From the NCBI GenBank assembly GCA_033085395.1, contig JANQBS010000057.1, positions 124,001 to 188,000 of the forward strand: a stretch of 64,000 bases of DNA, written 5' to 3'. Position 1 is the first letter of the stretch. Every line of letters starts with the position of its first letter. The notes below the pieces were generated by a model. That model ran no database searches, had not been told where the DNA came from, and saw only the letters and a program-made list of their open reading frames with translations. This document shows positions 11,062 through 22,992 of this stretch, in pieces. This DNA is from Xanthoparmelia taractica. Taxonomy: Eukaryota; Ascomycota; Lecanoromycetes; Lecanorales; Parmeliaceae. Made by a program: the position numbers and the translations under genes.

Positions 11062-12856
11062 TAGATGACGAAATAGATGGGCCTGGTGTTGGCCCGAAAC
11101 TGTCAACAGCCCATGTTACCGGCGTGCTGTCTTCTGGAAGGATAAATTTTCGAAATGAAGCCTGTAAATTTCATAGGCTACTTAATGTTCGCTATTGGTG
11201 AGCCTACGGACTTTTCGACCAGATGACGCTGCGTACTGAGAAATATATTACACTAGTGGTACTGAAACGAATCGGGACTAGTTACTTTGGAGAAATCAAG
11301 ACAGGCTCGACAGCAACTCTTGGGCCCAAACTCCAATGGATACGCAGTTCTGGCTGTGGCTCTTGATGCTTGAGTAACCTTAATTCTCTACCAGCAAGAA
11401 GGACCTATGTTGTGTGAAGGTGAGTAGGCTTCGGATCCTCCGATACGGTCTTTGTAGGTAGGCAACCAGGCGTTTGCGGGTGTCATCAGAAAGAAGCATC
11501 AATTGCTACCCAAAGGCCTTTCCAGCCTCGAAGACAATCAAAATGAGTCTAGGTGCTCACCGCCCTTTGGTTAAACGGTCTTTCTTTTTTTATGATGACT
11601 CGACATCCCAGCCAAACACTGCCCTTAGTTGCCACTCTTTCGTTTGAGAAAGATGCTTGCCCTGTCATCCCTATCCTAGAATGCTATGTCATCCCGCTCG
11701 TTTATGTGTGGCCCGTGCCTTAAAGGGTGATGTGTATTGTTCCAATTTTTTCGGATCGCAGCCTTGAAGTTGTGCTTATAGCTTTGAGGGACATGGCCTC
11801 AATATAGGGGTGCTCGGGCTTATCGAATCATGAAACTCTCACGACAGAGCGGACCCCACGCCAAGCCGCACTCTATTATTTGCAGCGCGCAGCAGACCAT
11901 TATTCGTCGAAGAGCCGAACGTTCAGTATGCGAGATCACTGCTGTGATTGCTATCTTAAACATTGGGGAGGGATATGATATGGTTGCCAAGGGGGGACGC
12001 CGTTTGTGTTGGTCTAGCTGGCACCCACTCTCTTTGCACGCAAGACACGAAAGCGATGCCATCAACCGTCAGTTCCTCTCGCAATTCAACAGTAGCCTGA
12101 TCACGGACAGCGGCTAGAGACCTAAACTTTGACCCGTAGCCGAGGTGATACAATCGTACCGCCTTGTCGGAAAAGGAAGTCTTGTCCGGATACTCATCTC
12201 ATGAATCCTTCCATACTGACTCTGCTTGATTGGATCACTTCCTGATGATTTGGCATCACGTCGGAAGATACCTAAAGGTTTTGGAGCGCTATCATGTGAA
12301 ACCGGTATAGACTGAGGAGAACAGTCAGGCCTTTCAATCGGGGCACCTTTTCGCCAGGCGGAGCGCCAAGTAGAGACCAATCAATCCGATTTTCGGACTC
12401 GGTAAGGACGAGCCTAAGCTGTGGGATCTTTTTTCCCCTACGCCCTTCTTTACGCCTTCGAATTAAGTCGACATATCCTTACCCTGCCGACTCTTTCTGG
12501 ACCAGACGATAGTGTGTGCTAGGTTAAAGAGGATGTAGTAAGCATTAAGGTTGGCATTGACCACTTCTATGAGAGGAATGTCGTTTTTCTGTGACCTGCA
12601 TCCCTTTACATTGCCTTCCCGCCTTTCTCCGGCAAATGATGTCGCAGCATTGAATTTGCAGACGCAAAATGCACATTACACCGCTCGGTCAGACCGTATA
12701 ACGCCCGTTACAGTCTATAATGTGTCATGTATCATTCCGCAATTTATCCCTTTACGTCCAACGCCCGACCCATTCACTCGTATACCTCCTTTGTCCTTGG
12801 CTTCTCTCTTACAACAACAACCAAACTAAACCCAGGTGCCTGTTTACCTAGCCATC
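11062..12856. other. gene-poor region upstream of PFA5 and paralogue B
   Basis: About 1.8 kb with only short unsupported ORFs. It contains the PFA5 promoter on its left and, on its right, a pyrimidine-rich leader ending in CTTACAACAACAACC just before the next gene. No repeat or mobile element seen. Confidence 0.45.
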
Positions 12857-13342
12857 ATGCTTGGTCTGCCCTTCAATCAGCTTGGTGGCGGCGGGATTGC
12901 TCGTTTCTACAACATCTCACCTTCCATCTATGCTCCAGATGACGCGGATGCCCAGTTGTTGTTGGCTAAAGGTTTACGTACAGTTCTCGAAAGTCAGGAA
13001 CCTTCTCACAGGTGTCCCGTTGTCGCTAATTCGCCAGCAGGTCAACTCTACAGCGCTCACGTCACTGCTGTCCTTGGCCCGATATCGTCTGGTCTTGCAG
13101 GCTACCGCTACTACGCGATAGAGGTTCTCAGTAGAGTCAGGAACATCATGCGTCGATTACTTGGTAGTATTCCTCCGCCGAGTCCTTGCGCTCAGGAGAG
13201 ACCAACCCCTACACCAACAAGGTGGTTCTGCCACGAATGCAAGAGCGGTCCTTACGATATCTCGGCACAGACTGGCTGCACGAACGTCATCAACGGCAGT
13301 CAGTGCGATCATCATATGTGTCCTTACTGCAGGAAAGAATAA
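12857..13342 (+). CDS. zinc-ribbon protein, WxCxxC type with long N-terminal part (paralogue B)
   Basis: Single exon, 161 residues, from the ATG at 12857 (the frame opens slightly earlier with a non-ATG codon). The N-terminal 110 residues begin MLGLPFNQLGGGGIARFYN and match nothing I know. The C-terminus reads RWFCHECKSGPYDIS, then a cysteine, then CDHHMCPYCRKE, which aligns with the end of the gene at 8603: W-x-C-x2-C, a spacer of 15-25 residues, then C-x-H-x2-C-x2-C. Probably one zinc-binding module with a variable N-terminal extension. No signal peptide is apparent. Function unknown. Confidence 0.6.
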   Translation: MLGLPFNQLGGGGIARFYNISPSIYAPDDADAQLLLAKGLRTVLESQEPSHRCPVVANSPAGQLYSAHVTAVLGPISSGLAGYRYYAIEVLSRVRNIMRRLLGSIPPPSPCAQERPTPTPTRWFCHECKSGPYDISAQTGCTNVINGSQCDHHMCPYCRKE

Positions 13343-14724
13343 ATGTGGTGGGTGGCCTTCATGATCCTTTCAGGGATGTTGGTGTCGGCGAAGCGCTAAC
13401 GGTTCGGTGCTCAGTGACCAGTTCCCTCTTCCCTCCCATTCTGGACCTCTAAGAAACCACATCCAAGGTTTGGGAGAGGGTACTGTAAGACACCGAAGGT
13501 TGACAGACGCTCCAAGTTGATGTTTATTCTTTCTGTCCAACCATTTCCATAGGCCAAAGACTACAAATTCAATCTTAGGAGAATAATTGTGATGCAAGGA
13601 ACAGAGCATGGTTCATTCGTTGTGTATTGTTTGAGCGTTATCATTACCTTATTTGGCTCTCTGCGCTAGCTTCAGATGCCATGCAATTCAATCGCATCTG
13701 CCTTGCATCCCACGTTTTTTGAAGATGTGCATCATGCTTCGCAAATCATTTGCGAGGGATATTTCACGCATAACCAAGGCAAGGCTGCATGGTGGCTGAG
13801 GCTCCTTATCGGCTAACGTGGTGAGCATACTGCAGATTTTTAGAGCGGCATAGCCTTCTCCATCCAGGCCGTTAGTCTTTGGGCTCCACTGGCTTGCTTC
13901 ACCGTACGGATTGATCCCGGTGGCTTGGTCTTGGGTCATATGTCATAGGTTATAGCAACGTTGAAACAAGCATCCTTTGCAGCATCCTCTACATTCTATG
14001 AGTCCTTGGACTTCCGCTCACAGAAGTACGGTCAAGTCTGACCGCGCTTGAGTTGTTATTATGTGATGGATACATTACATAGCCACGGCTGCCTTCTTGC
14101 TGCTCCAGTAAGCTTCATGTGGGAAGTGGAGCATCGTCTTCTAATGAGTTCCCACGGTATCCATCGCATTCCCGCCATCAGAGCAAAGCAGACGGATTGC
14201 TGATCATGCATCGAGAGAGAGTCAACCGCTACAATCCTATCCACGGTCGCGTCTAAAAGTTTGCCCACCGCAGCAGGAATTTACTTCCAAGCTTCACTTC
14301 TTTGGTCAGCGTTCCTTCGAGCTTCCGGAACATTACGGGATTCTCGACAAAGCTTCGTTCACCCTTCCGCCATGCTCAAGAATTATATAGACCGCCTCGA
14401 AGGGGCGATGCTTCATCGCCAACTCCGGTGTATCTCGAGGAGGTCGGTGAGTCTCTTGCCTGGCGCCTCTCCGACGAGAAATAGCAACGCAACCTGTGCT
14501 GTATAAAGAGGAGCTGTCAACGCTCGTCTTTCCTCAAATTCAGACATCTTAGCAAACAAGCATTCCAGAATCTCGAGAAGAACAGAGATACAGACGCAAC
14601 CAGCAATCTTTCAGCTCTTAAAGCAGTCCTGCGTCTTCACACAAAAACCCCCACCAAACCCACAACCAACGCTTCTGTCGACCCACCCCCAAACCTTACC
14701 CGTCGTCAAGCACTCTGGTCAATA
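13343..14724. other. gene-poor region with TATA element before paralogue C
   Basis: No coding region supported. A TATAAA at 14502-14507 followed by a CA/CT-rich leader with few ATGs precedes the ORF at 14725. A second AT-rich word, AATTATATAG, lies at about 14381. Confidence 0.45.
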
Positions 14725-14919
14725 ATGCCGAGTCGACCTTCAACCAGCAACCGGGCACCCCGTCATCCCCCTCCCCCCCCACCTCCCTCTCAACCACGAC
14801 CTAGACACTGGAAGTGCGGTCATTGTAGTGAAGGGGGTCAAATGTCGATCAAACTCGAACCGTTCTGTAACAATTCATCCTGCGGGCGCCGCAAAGACAG
14901 CTACGCCACCGAGTACTGA
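14725..14919 (+). CDS. small zinc-ribbon protein, truncated type (paralogue C)
   Basis: A 64-residue single-exon ORF. A proline tract (residues 14-23) comes first, then HWKCGHCSEGG and FCNNSSCGRRKDSY. The W-x-C-x2-C start matches the genes at 8603 and 12857, and the second half has C-x4-C, but the terminal C-x2-C pair of the other two is replaced by RKDSYATEY. It therefore keeps four cysteines, enough for one zinc site. A TATAAA lies about 220 bp upstream. It could be a diverged functional copy or a decaying one; the intact frame and good promoter favour a functional gene. Confidence 0.5.
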   Translation: MPSRPSTSNRAPRHPPPPPPPSQPRPRHWKCGHCSEGGQMSIKLEPFCNNSSCGRRKDSYATEY

Positions 14920-16236
14920 AAGACCGAAGCGGGTTCGCAAAGCCGTGGCTGACACTCTTTCTTGCGCAATGAAAATTGAATATTCAAGTTGAAGCACAGA
15001 TTGCTGCCGCGTGAGTTGAGCTGAGCCCTGTCTCTGACTTGAATATGTTCTGACGGAAGATTGCATTCACAGTATTCCCTCATTGCATATCTGGACTAAA
15101 ACCCTACGACATTCCCTCTGACCTACACTCGCTTTCGATTGATATCACCACGGTCTCTTCCCGCACGCCCCAACCTCTCGCTCATACCGACCCCGTCCCC
15201 ATCCGTTCAGCCCCTTCGCAACACCCAACATTCCCAGCAAGTCACGGCACCAGTTTTGTTACGAACCTCATGTATCGGCATCAACCCCAGATTATAGATT
15301 CCCTATTCATCATTATATAGATCAATCAAGCGCAAGCACCGTTCAATCATTTAGATCACAATGAATCGGAGACCAGACAATCGTGATACCCAAATGCGGC
15401 ATGTATGATGACCCAGATCCTCCAATGCCCTCCAGAAACACTCTTGAACAGACATTCGTTTTCCCATGAATGACTCGAAATCCTCTTCCGAGGGCGGTAG
15501 GAACCCTTATTTACCATACTTCCGCCTGCCTGGAAAACAGGGCGACAAGGCGATCTCTCGGTGCCTAGCCCTGAAGCGCTAGGCGTATACTCTGCTGTCC
15601 AAAAGGTGCAATTCCCCCGTCCTCCCTGCATCGAACTCTCCACTTTTCACGCTCTTTCCGTAAAATTTTGCCTCTCCTGACCCTAAAAAGCATGCGTGTC
15701 CCCATGCTCCAATCTTTTCCTGGCTTCCTCTTGGTTTTCTTTTAGGACAACGCGCAAAGCTGTCAGATTCCCTCGTGCAGTCCTGCGATTGCCTTGTCCG
15801 GTCACTTGCAATATGTCATTGCGTAGGTTTAGGATCGGTGAAGCAAAAGGGCGTATTTTCGGGGATGGAGTGACGTTGGAAGGAAAAGGGCGGAGTTCGC
15901 CTGTTTTGGCGGCGGGTGTTTGATTGGTGGCTTTGTCCAGGGGGGGGGGCGGCGCTCATGTCAGCGATGAACCTTCGTCAACGGTGGCACGTTTTGTTTG
16001 GGGCGGGAGGAAGAAGATGGTTTCGGTCGGGAAATTTAGGGTCCATAGATTATGCAGGAGGAGATGTCTCGTAGGATTGCTGCGTTTAGGATCCAAAGAT
16101 AGCTCTTTCTGATGAGGCTTGATGCGGTACGGATTCGTCAATCCATATGAGACGAGACAAACGCCTCTCTATCCATGTCAGATGCCATCAGATTGCTAGA
16201 AACCATCGCTATGCTGTGCCAAATTCTAATACAGAG
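14920..16236. other. gene-poor region
   Basis: No supported gene. Contains a run of ten G at about 15941-15950. ORFs here are short and lack recognisable domains. Confidence 0.45.
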
Positions 16237-17715
16237 CTACGCGGTCGTCTCAAAGATTAAGCTTACACCATCATCCCCAGCCGTCACGATCCTCTTCCCT
16301 TCTCCTTGCACAAAGCCTAGCACCCCTCCTCCCTCCCCTTCTCCTCTGTGCCCTCTCCACTCCTCAACAAGCCCCTGTCCACTTGCTGCGGTTCCGCCTC
16401 TGGTATCCCATCTCCTGACCACCCCGTCAAGCCCACAGCTCGTGAGTAAGTATCCCGTAGAACCAGGCACGAATTCCACTTTCACAACCGCAAAAGCCTC
16501 ATGCGCTTCCCGTATGTGCCGCCGTACGGCAAACCGATGCGCTGTGTCGAAGAGCACAATGCTTCCATCCACACTCCCGGCTGCCAGTAGGGTAAGTGGC
16601 GGTGCGCTGAAAGCAAGCGTCTCCACCGAGTCTCCTTGTGCTTGTAGACTCGCAAGTATCTGCCCTGCCTGCCCTGAGCTTGCGCCCTCAGCACCGCCGG
16701 CTTTTCTACCTCCTCCACTCTTATTTTTGGAGCCTCCGCCTTTCATGCCTTGCGTAGCAGACGTGGTCGTAGCAGCAAGCCGTGGTAAACCGACGACTCT
16801 TATCATGCCTCCTGCTCCACCGACCACAGCAAATGCGCCTCCTGGCGCAACTGCAACGCTGAATAGGCCTCCTTCGACCGCAAATCTTTGGTCTTCCGCC
16901 GTCAAAGCAACCACAGCCTGACTCCCTGCGCTCCCCACCACACCAGCCGCGGAGGCTTCTCCAAAGACGTCCCAAACGTAAAGGCTCCCGTCTTCGCTGA
17001 CTGTTGCAAGCATTTTCCCATCTGGTGTCCATGCTCCTGCGGTACAAGATTCTGTATGCAGGTAATATGCCTGTATTACTTGCAGCGGAGCCCCTTTATC
17101 CGCTGCATCGATCGTATAGACCCAGACACTGCCGTCCGAAGCGCCTAGAGCAATGGTATTTGGATATGAAGGGTTCGGACAAGGTATGAGGAAGTTGATC
17201 TCGGGCACTTCTTGCGCTTCTGCAACTAGAGGGTAGGTCTGGTATTCTGTGCCGTGGGCGCGCAAACGACCGTCGAGGCCTCCGGTGAGGAGGTAATCGC
17301 CATTCGGTAACGTGAAAATCAGTGCATTGATGCTGTCCGTATGGCCTGAAAGTTTGGCAATGGGCTGCAAGGAGGGACGGCCGGCCGAAGGGTTGGATTC
17401 GTAAGACGTAGGGAGGACGGGAGAGGGAGTTTCGGCGGAGAAAACGTAGGTTGTATCGTCGCCTCCGCCAGTGGCTATTATAGAGGCATCGAGAGGATGT
17501 TGGGCTATCGTGAAGATAGAATCGGTATGTGAGTCGAAGTGCGCTTTTGAGTCATTTTGGAGTTGGATTTCGGTCTCTTGGGGGTCATCATCAGGGTCAG
17601 ACTCCATATGTTCGTCAGGGTCTGACGGTATCTCTTCTGCCGCTTCTGCGGCGTCTAGGAGAGCGGGCTCCTCTTCTAAAGATTCATCTCCGTCGGGAGG
17701 ATGTGAGGATGCCAT
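16237..17715 (-). CDS. SQT1: WD40 ribosome-assembly protein Sqt1 (AAMP family)
   Basis: Uninterrupted 492-codon ORF, unusual here for lacking introns. An acidic N-terminus (residues 1-55, rich in D and E) is followed by WD40 repeats, with visible starts such as HTDSIFTIAQHPLDASIIATGG, LSGHTDSINALIFTLPNGDY, LHTESCTAGAWTPDGKMLAT and YVWDVFGE, and a last blade ending AGDDGVSLIFETTA. A Gly/Ser/Lys-rich insert (around residues 325-350, GGGSKNKSGGGRKAGG) sits between blades. Acidic leader plus WD40 propeller of about 490 residues fits Sqt1, the dedicated chaperone of ribosomal protein uL16 (Rpl10) that delivers it to late 60S particles in the cytoplasm. Assignment to the Sqt1/AAMP family is firm; the chaperone role comes from yeast. 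Confidence 0.9.
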   Translation of the reverse strand: MASSHPPDGDESLEEEPALLDAAEAAEEIPSDPDEHMESDPDDDPQETEIQLQNDSKAHFDSHTDSIFTIAQHPLDASIIATGGGDDTTYVFSAETPSPVLPTSYESNPSAGRPSLQPIAKLSGHTDSINALIFTLPNGDYLLTGGLDGRLRAHGTEYQTYPLVAEAQEVPEINFLIPCPNPSYPNTIALGASDGSVWVYTIDAADKGAPLQVIQAYYLHTESCTAGAWTPDGKMLATVSEDGSLYVWDVFGEASAAGVVGSAGSQAVVALTAEDQRFAVEGGLFSVAVAPGGAFAVVGGAGGMIRVVGLPRLAATTTSATQGMKGGGSKNKSGGGRKAGGAEGASSGQAGQILASLQAQGDSVETLAFSAPPLTLLAAGSVDGSIVLFDTAHRFAVRRHIREAHEAFAVVKVEFVPGSTGYLLTSCGLDGVVRRWDTRGGTAASGQGLVEEWRGHRGEGEGGGVLGFVQGEGKRIVTAGDDGVSLIFETTA

Positions 17716-18566
17716 GATAAGTCCAGTACCCGTAGATGTATGTCGCTTGGGGTGGATTCTAGATGTGACGGGTTCAAGAAAACAGAGGATACTCAGGAGT
17801 AAAGAAGTAATGGGACGACTGGTTATACTTCAACTCAATTGCTTAGAAATGCACTCGGCATCAAAGTTATAGAAATATCATTTCATTCAAACCCTAAGGC
17901 TAGTCCCAGTACGGTCCGCTCCATCTTTCAGTCTGCCTTCTTCCAGGAAAAGATACGGCGTCCACCTACAAACCTCGGATTCAGCGTTACCCTCTTAACA
18001 AAGGGTCTTGTGAGACAATGTCCGAGGAGGCGTTTACGAAAGGTTGTGGAGCTTTACTTCCGCTGTGATGCTGGCTTCCAAATGCAATTCCGAATGGGGG
18101 GAAAAAAAAGAACTGCGCTTACAACGTGCATCCTACCGCTCTAGATCTGCTCATTCATTTCCAATTTCGTCTCCATAGAGATCCGCTCCCCAACTACATC
18201 TAGACTCAAATGGACCGACTTGCTGTGACGGATCAATGTCACTTGTTTGGTGGTACCAATGTACGCATGTGGTCGGCGTTCGTCGACTTTTCCCTATCGT
18301 TCTAAGGCGAAGTACGTAGCCTGTAGAATTATCCGCTCCTTTGCAGGCAACTGTTCGCGGATGCTTCCAGTCATCTTGAAGGGGCAACCTCCATACAGAT
18401 AATCTGCTTTTCAATGTGAACTGGGTGGGGGACAGCCGATTTTCATGCATGAAGGCTTGATCACATTTGTCTGCCAATATACAAACCTGTGTAAAATCTC
18501 GCGAGCAATAAAATCCCTCGTAATTCATGCCATCATGGCCGGAGTGTATGTGCAGGTTTTGATTAA
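17716..18566. other. intergenic region
   Basis: Upstream of SQT1 and downstream of the acyl-CoA ligase, both on the minus strand. Holds the SQT1 promoter and the ligase 3' end; no other feature recognised. Confidence 0.5.
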
Positions 18567-20723
18567 TTACAGCTTGGGCCCCTTCTGTCTTCTGGCTTCC
18601 TTATCTTGATCCCTCAACTTGCGCCTCAGGATCTTACCACTAGGACTCTTGGGAATGACATCGACGAATTGGACACCTAGTATGGATTAGCCCCATTGCT
18701 TCCCCTTAATGGAGATCTAGTCGGATGGATGGATGCTCGAGAGAAGTCGAAGCTTACCTCCTTTCAACCATTTATGCCGTGCTTTGTGCTCCTCGACATG
18801 TTTTTGGATTTCCCTCGTGAGCATGCGGTCATTATACTCCAGGCCCACAGACGACGACTTGACGATGAAAGCTTTGGGAAGCTCGCCGGCGGCATCGTCA
18901 GGGATTGAAACTACCGCTGTGTCGCCAACAGCAGGGTGTGTCAGAAGGTGAGCTTCGAGTTCAGCAGGCGCAACTTGTAAGCCCTAGAAAATGTATAAGC
19001 CTGTAATCCATCCACATCATCTCACAGGATGAATACTTTGACTTTGATCAATTCCTTGATTCGATCCACGATGAAAATATGCTCATTCCCCAGGGGACTC
19101 CTCTTAACCACTGCTTCGTCTCCGGTTCTCATCCAACCATCTTGGAAGGTCTCCTTATTTGCTTGAGGATTATTGAGGTATCCTAGAACAACGCTGGGTG
19201 ATTTAGCCACAAGCTCGCCAGGCTGGTCATATCCCGTTATCTCCGTGCCGTCGATCGAAACAATCTTTGCTTGGACGGATGGTAGCAGCGAGCCAGACGA
19301 TCCATGGAAGACGTCGTGGAATGGGGTGGAGCAGATTACGGTGCTTGTCTCGGTAAGGCCTACGCGCAGGATAAGCAAACATAAACCCAAACGGCGAATA
19401 CCGTTGGTCGTATCTTACCATAACCTTGCCTGATCTTCCACGAAGGGTACTGCGATTCCAGCTCCATCGCCGTCTCTGCGCCCAGAGGTGCTGCGCCGGT
19501 AAATATTGCTTTGACGGACCCGAGGTCAAATCTGTCCAAAGCCGCTTTCTTCTTTGCCATAATTATGATGATTGGCGGTACCTATGAAGAGCACTCAGCC
19601 AAGCTTGATCTCTTCGCCAATAATGAAACCAATCTCTACCAAGGATGGGATGAAAGGTAGAAGGACTTACCAGGAACAGTGTATTTATTGCAAACCTCTG
19701 AATGGAGCTGAGAAGCTGCTGAATCTCAAATTTCGGAAGATTGATAACTTGATCGCCTCTATAGGTGGTCGCATGACAGATCACGACCAAAGCGTAAATA
19801 TGGCTTTGTGGCAATAAACCCAGCGCAACTTCTGTCATATCGTACTTGCTGCCAGGCTCTCGAACAGAATCTCTATAGGGCTTCTCGAACGTACTTATTT
19901 GCAGGACGTTGGATATAACATTCCTGTGGGAAATCATGACCCCTTTCTGTTTACATATCATCAGCAGGTATTACGTTGTCGTTTAGAGAGGTATATACAG
20001 GCAAACCCGAGGTACCACTTGAATAGCAAAGAAATGCAGTCTTCCTCGCACCGTCGCCTGCTTGCCATTGGAGCTTCTCCAATGGGGGGAACCTCCCTCC
20101 ATCTTGTATGAGCTGATCCACAGTCTTATACTCTTTTGGAGTAGGCAGACCACCGGTAGCTTGTTTAGGGAGAGCGAGAAGATAGATACGGCTTTTTGGA
20201 ATCCCAGAATTTGCAGCAGCTTGAATCGCCAGAGGTAGAAGAGGTAGACATGTAAACAAAGCTTTGGAGCCTGATGACTTCAGCTGATGCTCCAATTCGG
20301 CCGATGAGTAGGCTGCGTTTGCTGGCGATACAATTCCGGAAAGGCTATGAACGGCCCATGACAAGGGTATAGTATCAATCTATTTTCACCTTCCCATCAA
20401 CCGCTACTCAACACCAAAGCTTTGCATAAAGGACGGATCCATACAGTGTTGACACTGAATACTCCAAGCACTTTGTCCCACTCTGTTCCTTCATTTGGTC
20501 TCCAGCCAAGCTCTTTTGCCAATGCCCTTGCTAGCTTATCAACACGGTCTCTGACTTCCAGAGCCGAGTATCCAAATCCAGTCAGCCCACATGTGAAAGG
20601 CTGCCTTGCGTGGTGGAGAGGATGGCGCCCATATTGCTCATTCAGCATGAATTCATTGATAGGTATGGAGTCTGGTGGATCAAACGGCAGCTCCGGGACC
20701 CATTGAGGAGGGTAGAAGACCAT
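18567..20723 (-). CDS. AMP-forming acyl-CoA ligase, 4-coumarate-CoA ligase-like
   Basis: Seven exons: 20723-20445, 20379-19999, 19946-19671, 19581-19419, 19359-19037, 18983-18758 and 18676-18567; every junction is GT-AG and in phase, giving 585 residues. The ANL-superfamily signatures appear in order: the phosphate loop CYSSGTSGLPKGVMISHRN (split by intron 2), GAAPLG, GYGLTETST, GWMRTGDEA, VDRIKELIKVKGLQVAPAELE and the C-terminal catalytic lysine loop PKSPSGKILRR. The enzyme activates a carboxylic acid as acyl-AMP and transfers it to CoA. Substrate cannot be read by eye: 4CL-like fungal members act on aryl or medium-chain acids. The protein ends in PKL, which resembles but does not match a strong SKL-type peroxisome signal. 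No biosynthetic genes are adjacent, so it is not obviously part of a cluster. Confidence 0.93.
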
Positions 20724-22307
20724 TGTGATGGTGAAAGACTGTGCAAGCTTCAAGGTTCCCTCTATAATATATGTACTCGGTACACGGTCTCTCGTCGATT
20801 ACCGAGGCACTATTACTTTTGCGGGGAAGATCCCGTTTCGGTGTAGGGATTTTCCATTCCTACCACTTGGCACTACCGCAACGGCAAGAAGCGCAATAAT
20901 GTACCCGGCAGATTTTTGGGGATGGTCTGATCGGCAAAGAAAAGACAAGGCAAAGGATATGAGGCTTGGATCAGCTTCGAGGACTCACACTTGTCCATCA
21001 ATAACACCTTTGCTCAACGTGACTTGGCCAGCAAATGTCAGTATTTTAGTGCTCCTACCACACGGGATCAACAGCAACATCGATAGTGATGATCTTGACT
21101 ATCTCGCCTAAAATGCAAGAGGTCCTAATGAAGTGGGAAACGGTCAATGAACGTGATAGGCCCACAAGCTGCCTCTGAATGAAAGGTTCGTTATATAGGC
21201 ACGCGGTCATTGTGGATAGTGTGTCTAAAGATCTAGAACCGTTACTGAGCGAGACGATTCCAGCCCGCCACAATATCCAGCCTCTACCATGGCATGTTAT
21301 CCTTGAGATGGCACGTCTTAGTAACTATATCTGCCTATATTACAGAGGAAAGCCGGACGTGCACGCTGCCAACTTCTTCGAGCTTAAAAACGAGACTCAA
21401 GTCTGGCGCTCTGAGAAGCTGACTGGATGAGACAGGAGCTCAGTGTCAGTAGTTTCGACGCCAGCCCATTGCCGGTGCAAAGGAACAGGAGCCTCCTTCA
21501 AATTTCGAAGTTTCGAAAGTACAATCGCTTATTGCGCCGCCTTGCGAGCGCCCACTCGTTGCAGGGGGGAATAGCAGTCCGGGACCACTTCAACCAGAAA
21601 GGCATTGATCTACCGGATTGCCATGCTTAAGAGACGTCTATACAATTCGGTTCTCTTGATGGACTAAGCCTCTGTAAGGAAATCAACTGAAACTTCTTTC
21701 TTACCTCCAAGCGCTAAACTTCAGTAGGGAGTAGAATCCCAAGAAAGCTTGTGGCCCAAATCTGTTCGGAGAAACTGCAAGGGCTGATTGCATGATAGCT
21801 TAAAACACAGCCTTATTTCCACAGGCTTACTGAGACTGGGTATAAATGTTGCCAGTGAAGGAGCATTGTCATTTGCCCGCCGGATTTGTGACCATAGCTA
21901 TGAAGCAATTCACCGGCCGAGCCTGCCTATCTCAATCAATATTGTTGACTATGAATAGTGCCGAGATGTGTGACTGATTCGACTGCTCCGAATTTACTGA
22001 TGAACGGAACATAACGGCCATGGTGAATTCGGCTTTGTGACCCTGTGCTGGAGAATGAGGGATTCTTGATACAGCTGGACTTCACTGTTGTGAATCAGTT
22101 TGTCGAAGCTGGTGAAACTCTAATCCCTTCCAACTACGCTCGATACGGTCAAGCCGAGTTCATAAGATTCACATCTCACTTCTCCCTTCGACTATAAAGT
22201 CAGGAGCCCATTCTTCTCTCCATTACTTTTCTTCTCCATTACATCTCCAACTTTCGAGCTGAGGCATTGTTCTTTAGACCTACGTCTCCCTACCGGCATT
22301 GATCTTA
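20724..22307. other. intergenic region
   Basis: About 1.6 kb upstream of the acyl-CoA ligase. Only short unsupported ORFs. Near 22193 there is a TATAAAG followed by pyrimidine-rich sequence, which could drive the questionable ORF at 22308 or be incidental. Confidence 0.4.
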
Positions 22308-22703
22308 ATGGTGGCCAGCCTCACTTCTGCGTTTCGTTCCATTCAAGGCCGACTTCTTCCACTACTTCTCCATTGCATACCACCTTCTCCAAGACATCTA
22401 TCGATCACAGACTCCATTCTCCCTTCTCAATTTGTCGCTCTGGTCTTCCAAAGCGTCTTTGCCTTGAGTCTTCTGTGGATTTCTGAGGGCTGCGCATCCT
22501 TCTGCTGCAAAGCCTTTCTCGCCCTAAAGGTTCCTCGAAATAAAGGCCTGCAGCTACCTGCAACTCTATCAGCGCTTGGTTGGGGAAGGTTGCCCTCCGC
22601 CAATATGGCAAAGTGTAAGTTTCTCCGCATGGTCTCTGATCCACTATGCCTTCTGCGCTTTCAATTGGAGAAGAGATCAAAGTCAGGAGAATTGCAGCAG
22701 TGA
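22308..22703 (+). CDS. hypothetical ORF, weakly supported
   Basis: An ORF of 131 codons from the ATG at 22308, behind a TATAAAG (about 22193) and a TC-rich leader. The product is leucine- and serine-rich with a hydrophobic stretch (FVALVFQSVFALSLLWI) and no recognisable domain. Codon usage and composition are not distinctive. It may be a non-coding transcript or a chance ORF. Confidence 0.2.
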   Translation: MVASLTSAFRSIQGRLLPLLLHCIPPSPRHLSITDSILPSQFVALVFQSVFALSLLWISEGCASFCCKAFLALKVPRNKGLQLPATLSALGWGRLPSANMAKCKFLRMVSDPLCLLRFQLEKRSKSGELQQ

Positions 22704-22992
22704 CAATACCTGATGCTAAGTACTACGTCGTATTGACGTCTAAGCGATAAGTCGTGAGCCGAATCGAGCATCTTATTCACTGCGTCTTCTTATTCACTGA
22801 ACTTAGTGACGGATTGATTTTTTGTGTGGCCCTTCACGCTTATACCCCGCATAACTATCACTTAGTCTTTTACAATCCGTTTTTCGTTTCACAACCCTCG
22901 GCGCTCAACTACACACATAGACGTATACTTATTTCCTTGTGTATTGCTTCAAATTTGGCAATAGCTGACACTCTTTCTCTCCAGCAAAAGCT

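Noticed and set aside
10059..13972. Identical 15-mer AACGTTGAAACAAGC near 10059 and near 13957
   Set aside because: A 15-nt match between two places in 64 kb is expected once or twice by chance, and the flanks do not match.
16175..16921. 248-codon plus-strand ORF
   Set aside because: Antisense shadow of SQT1; Pro/Ser-rich with no recognisable domain.
22405..22680. 91-codon minus-strand ORF opposite the questionable ORF at 22308
   Set aside because: No domain and no splice or promoter context; either ORF could be chance.
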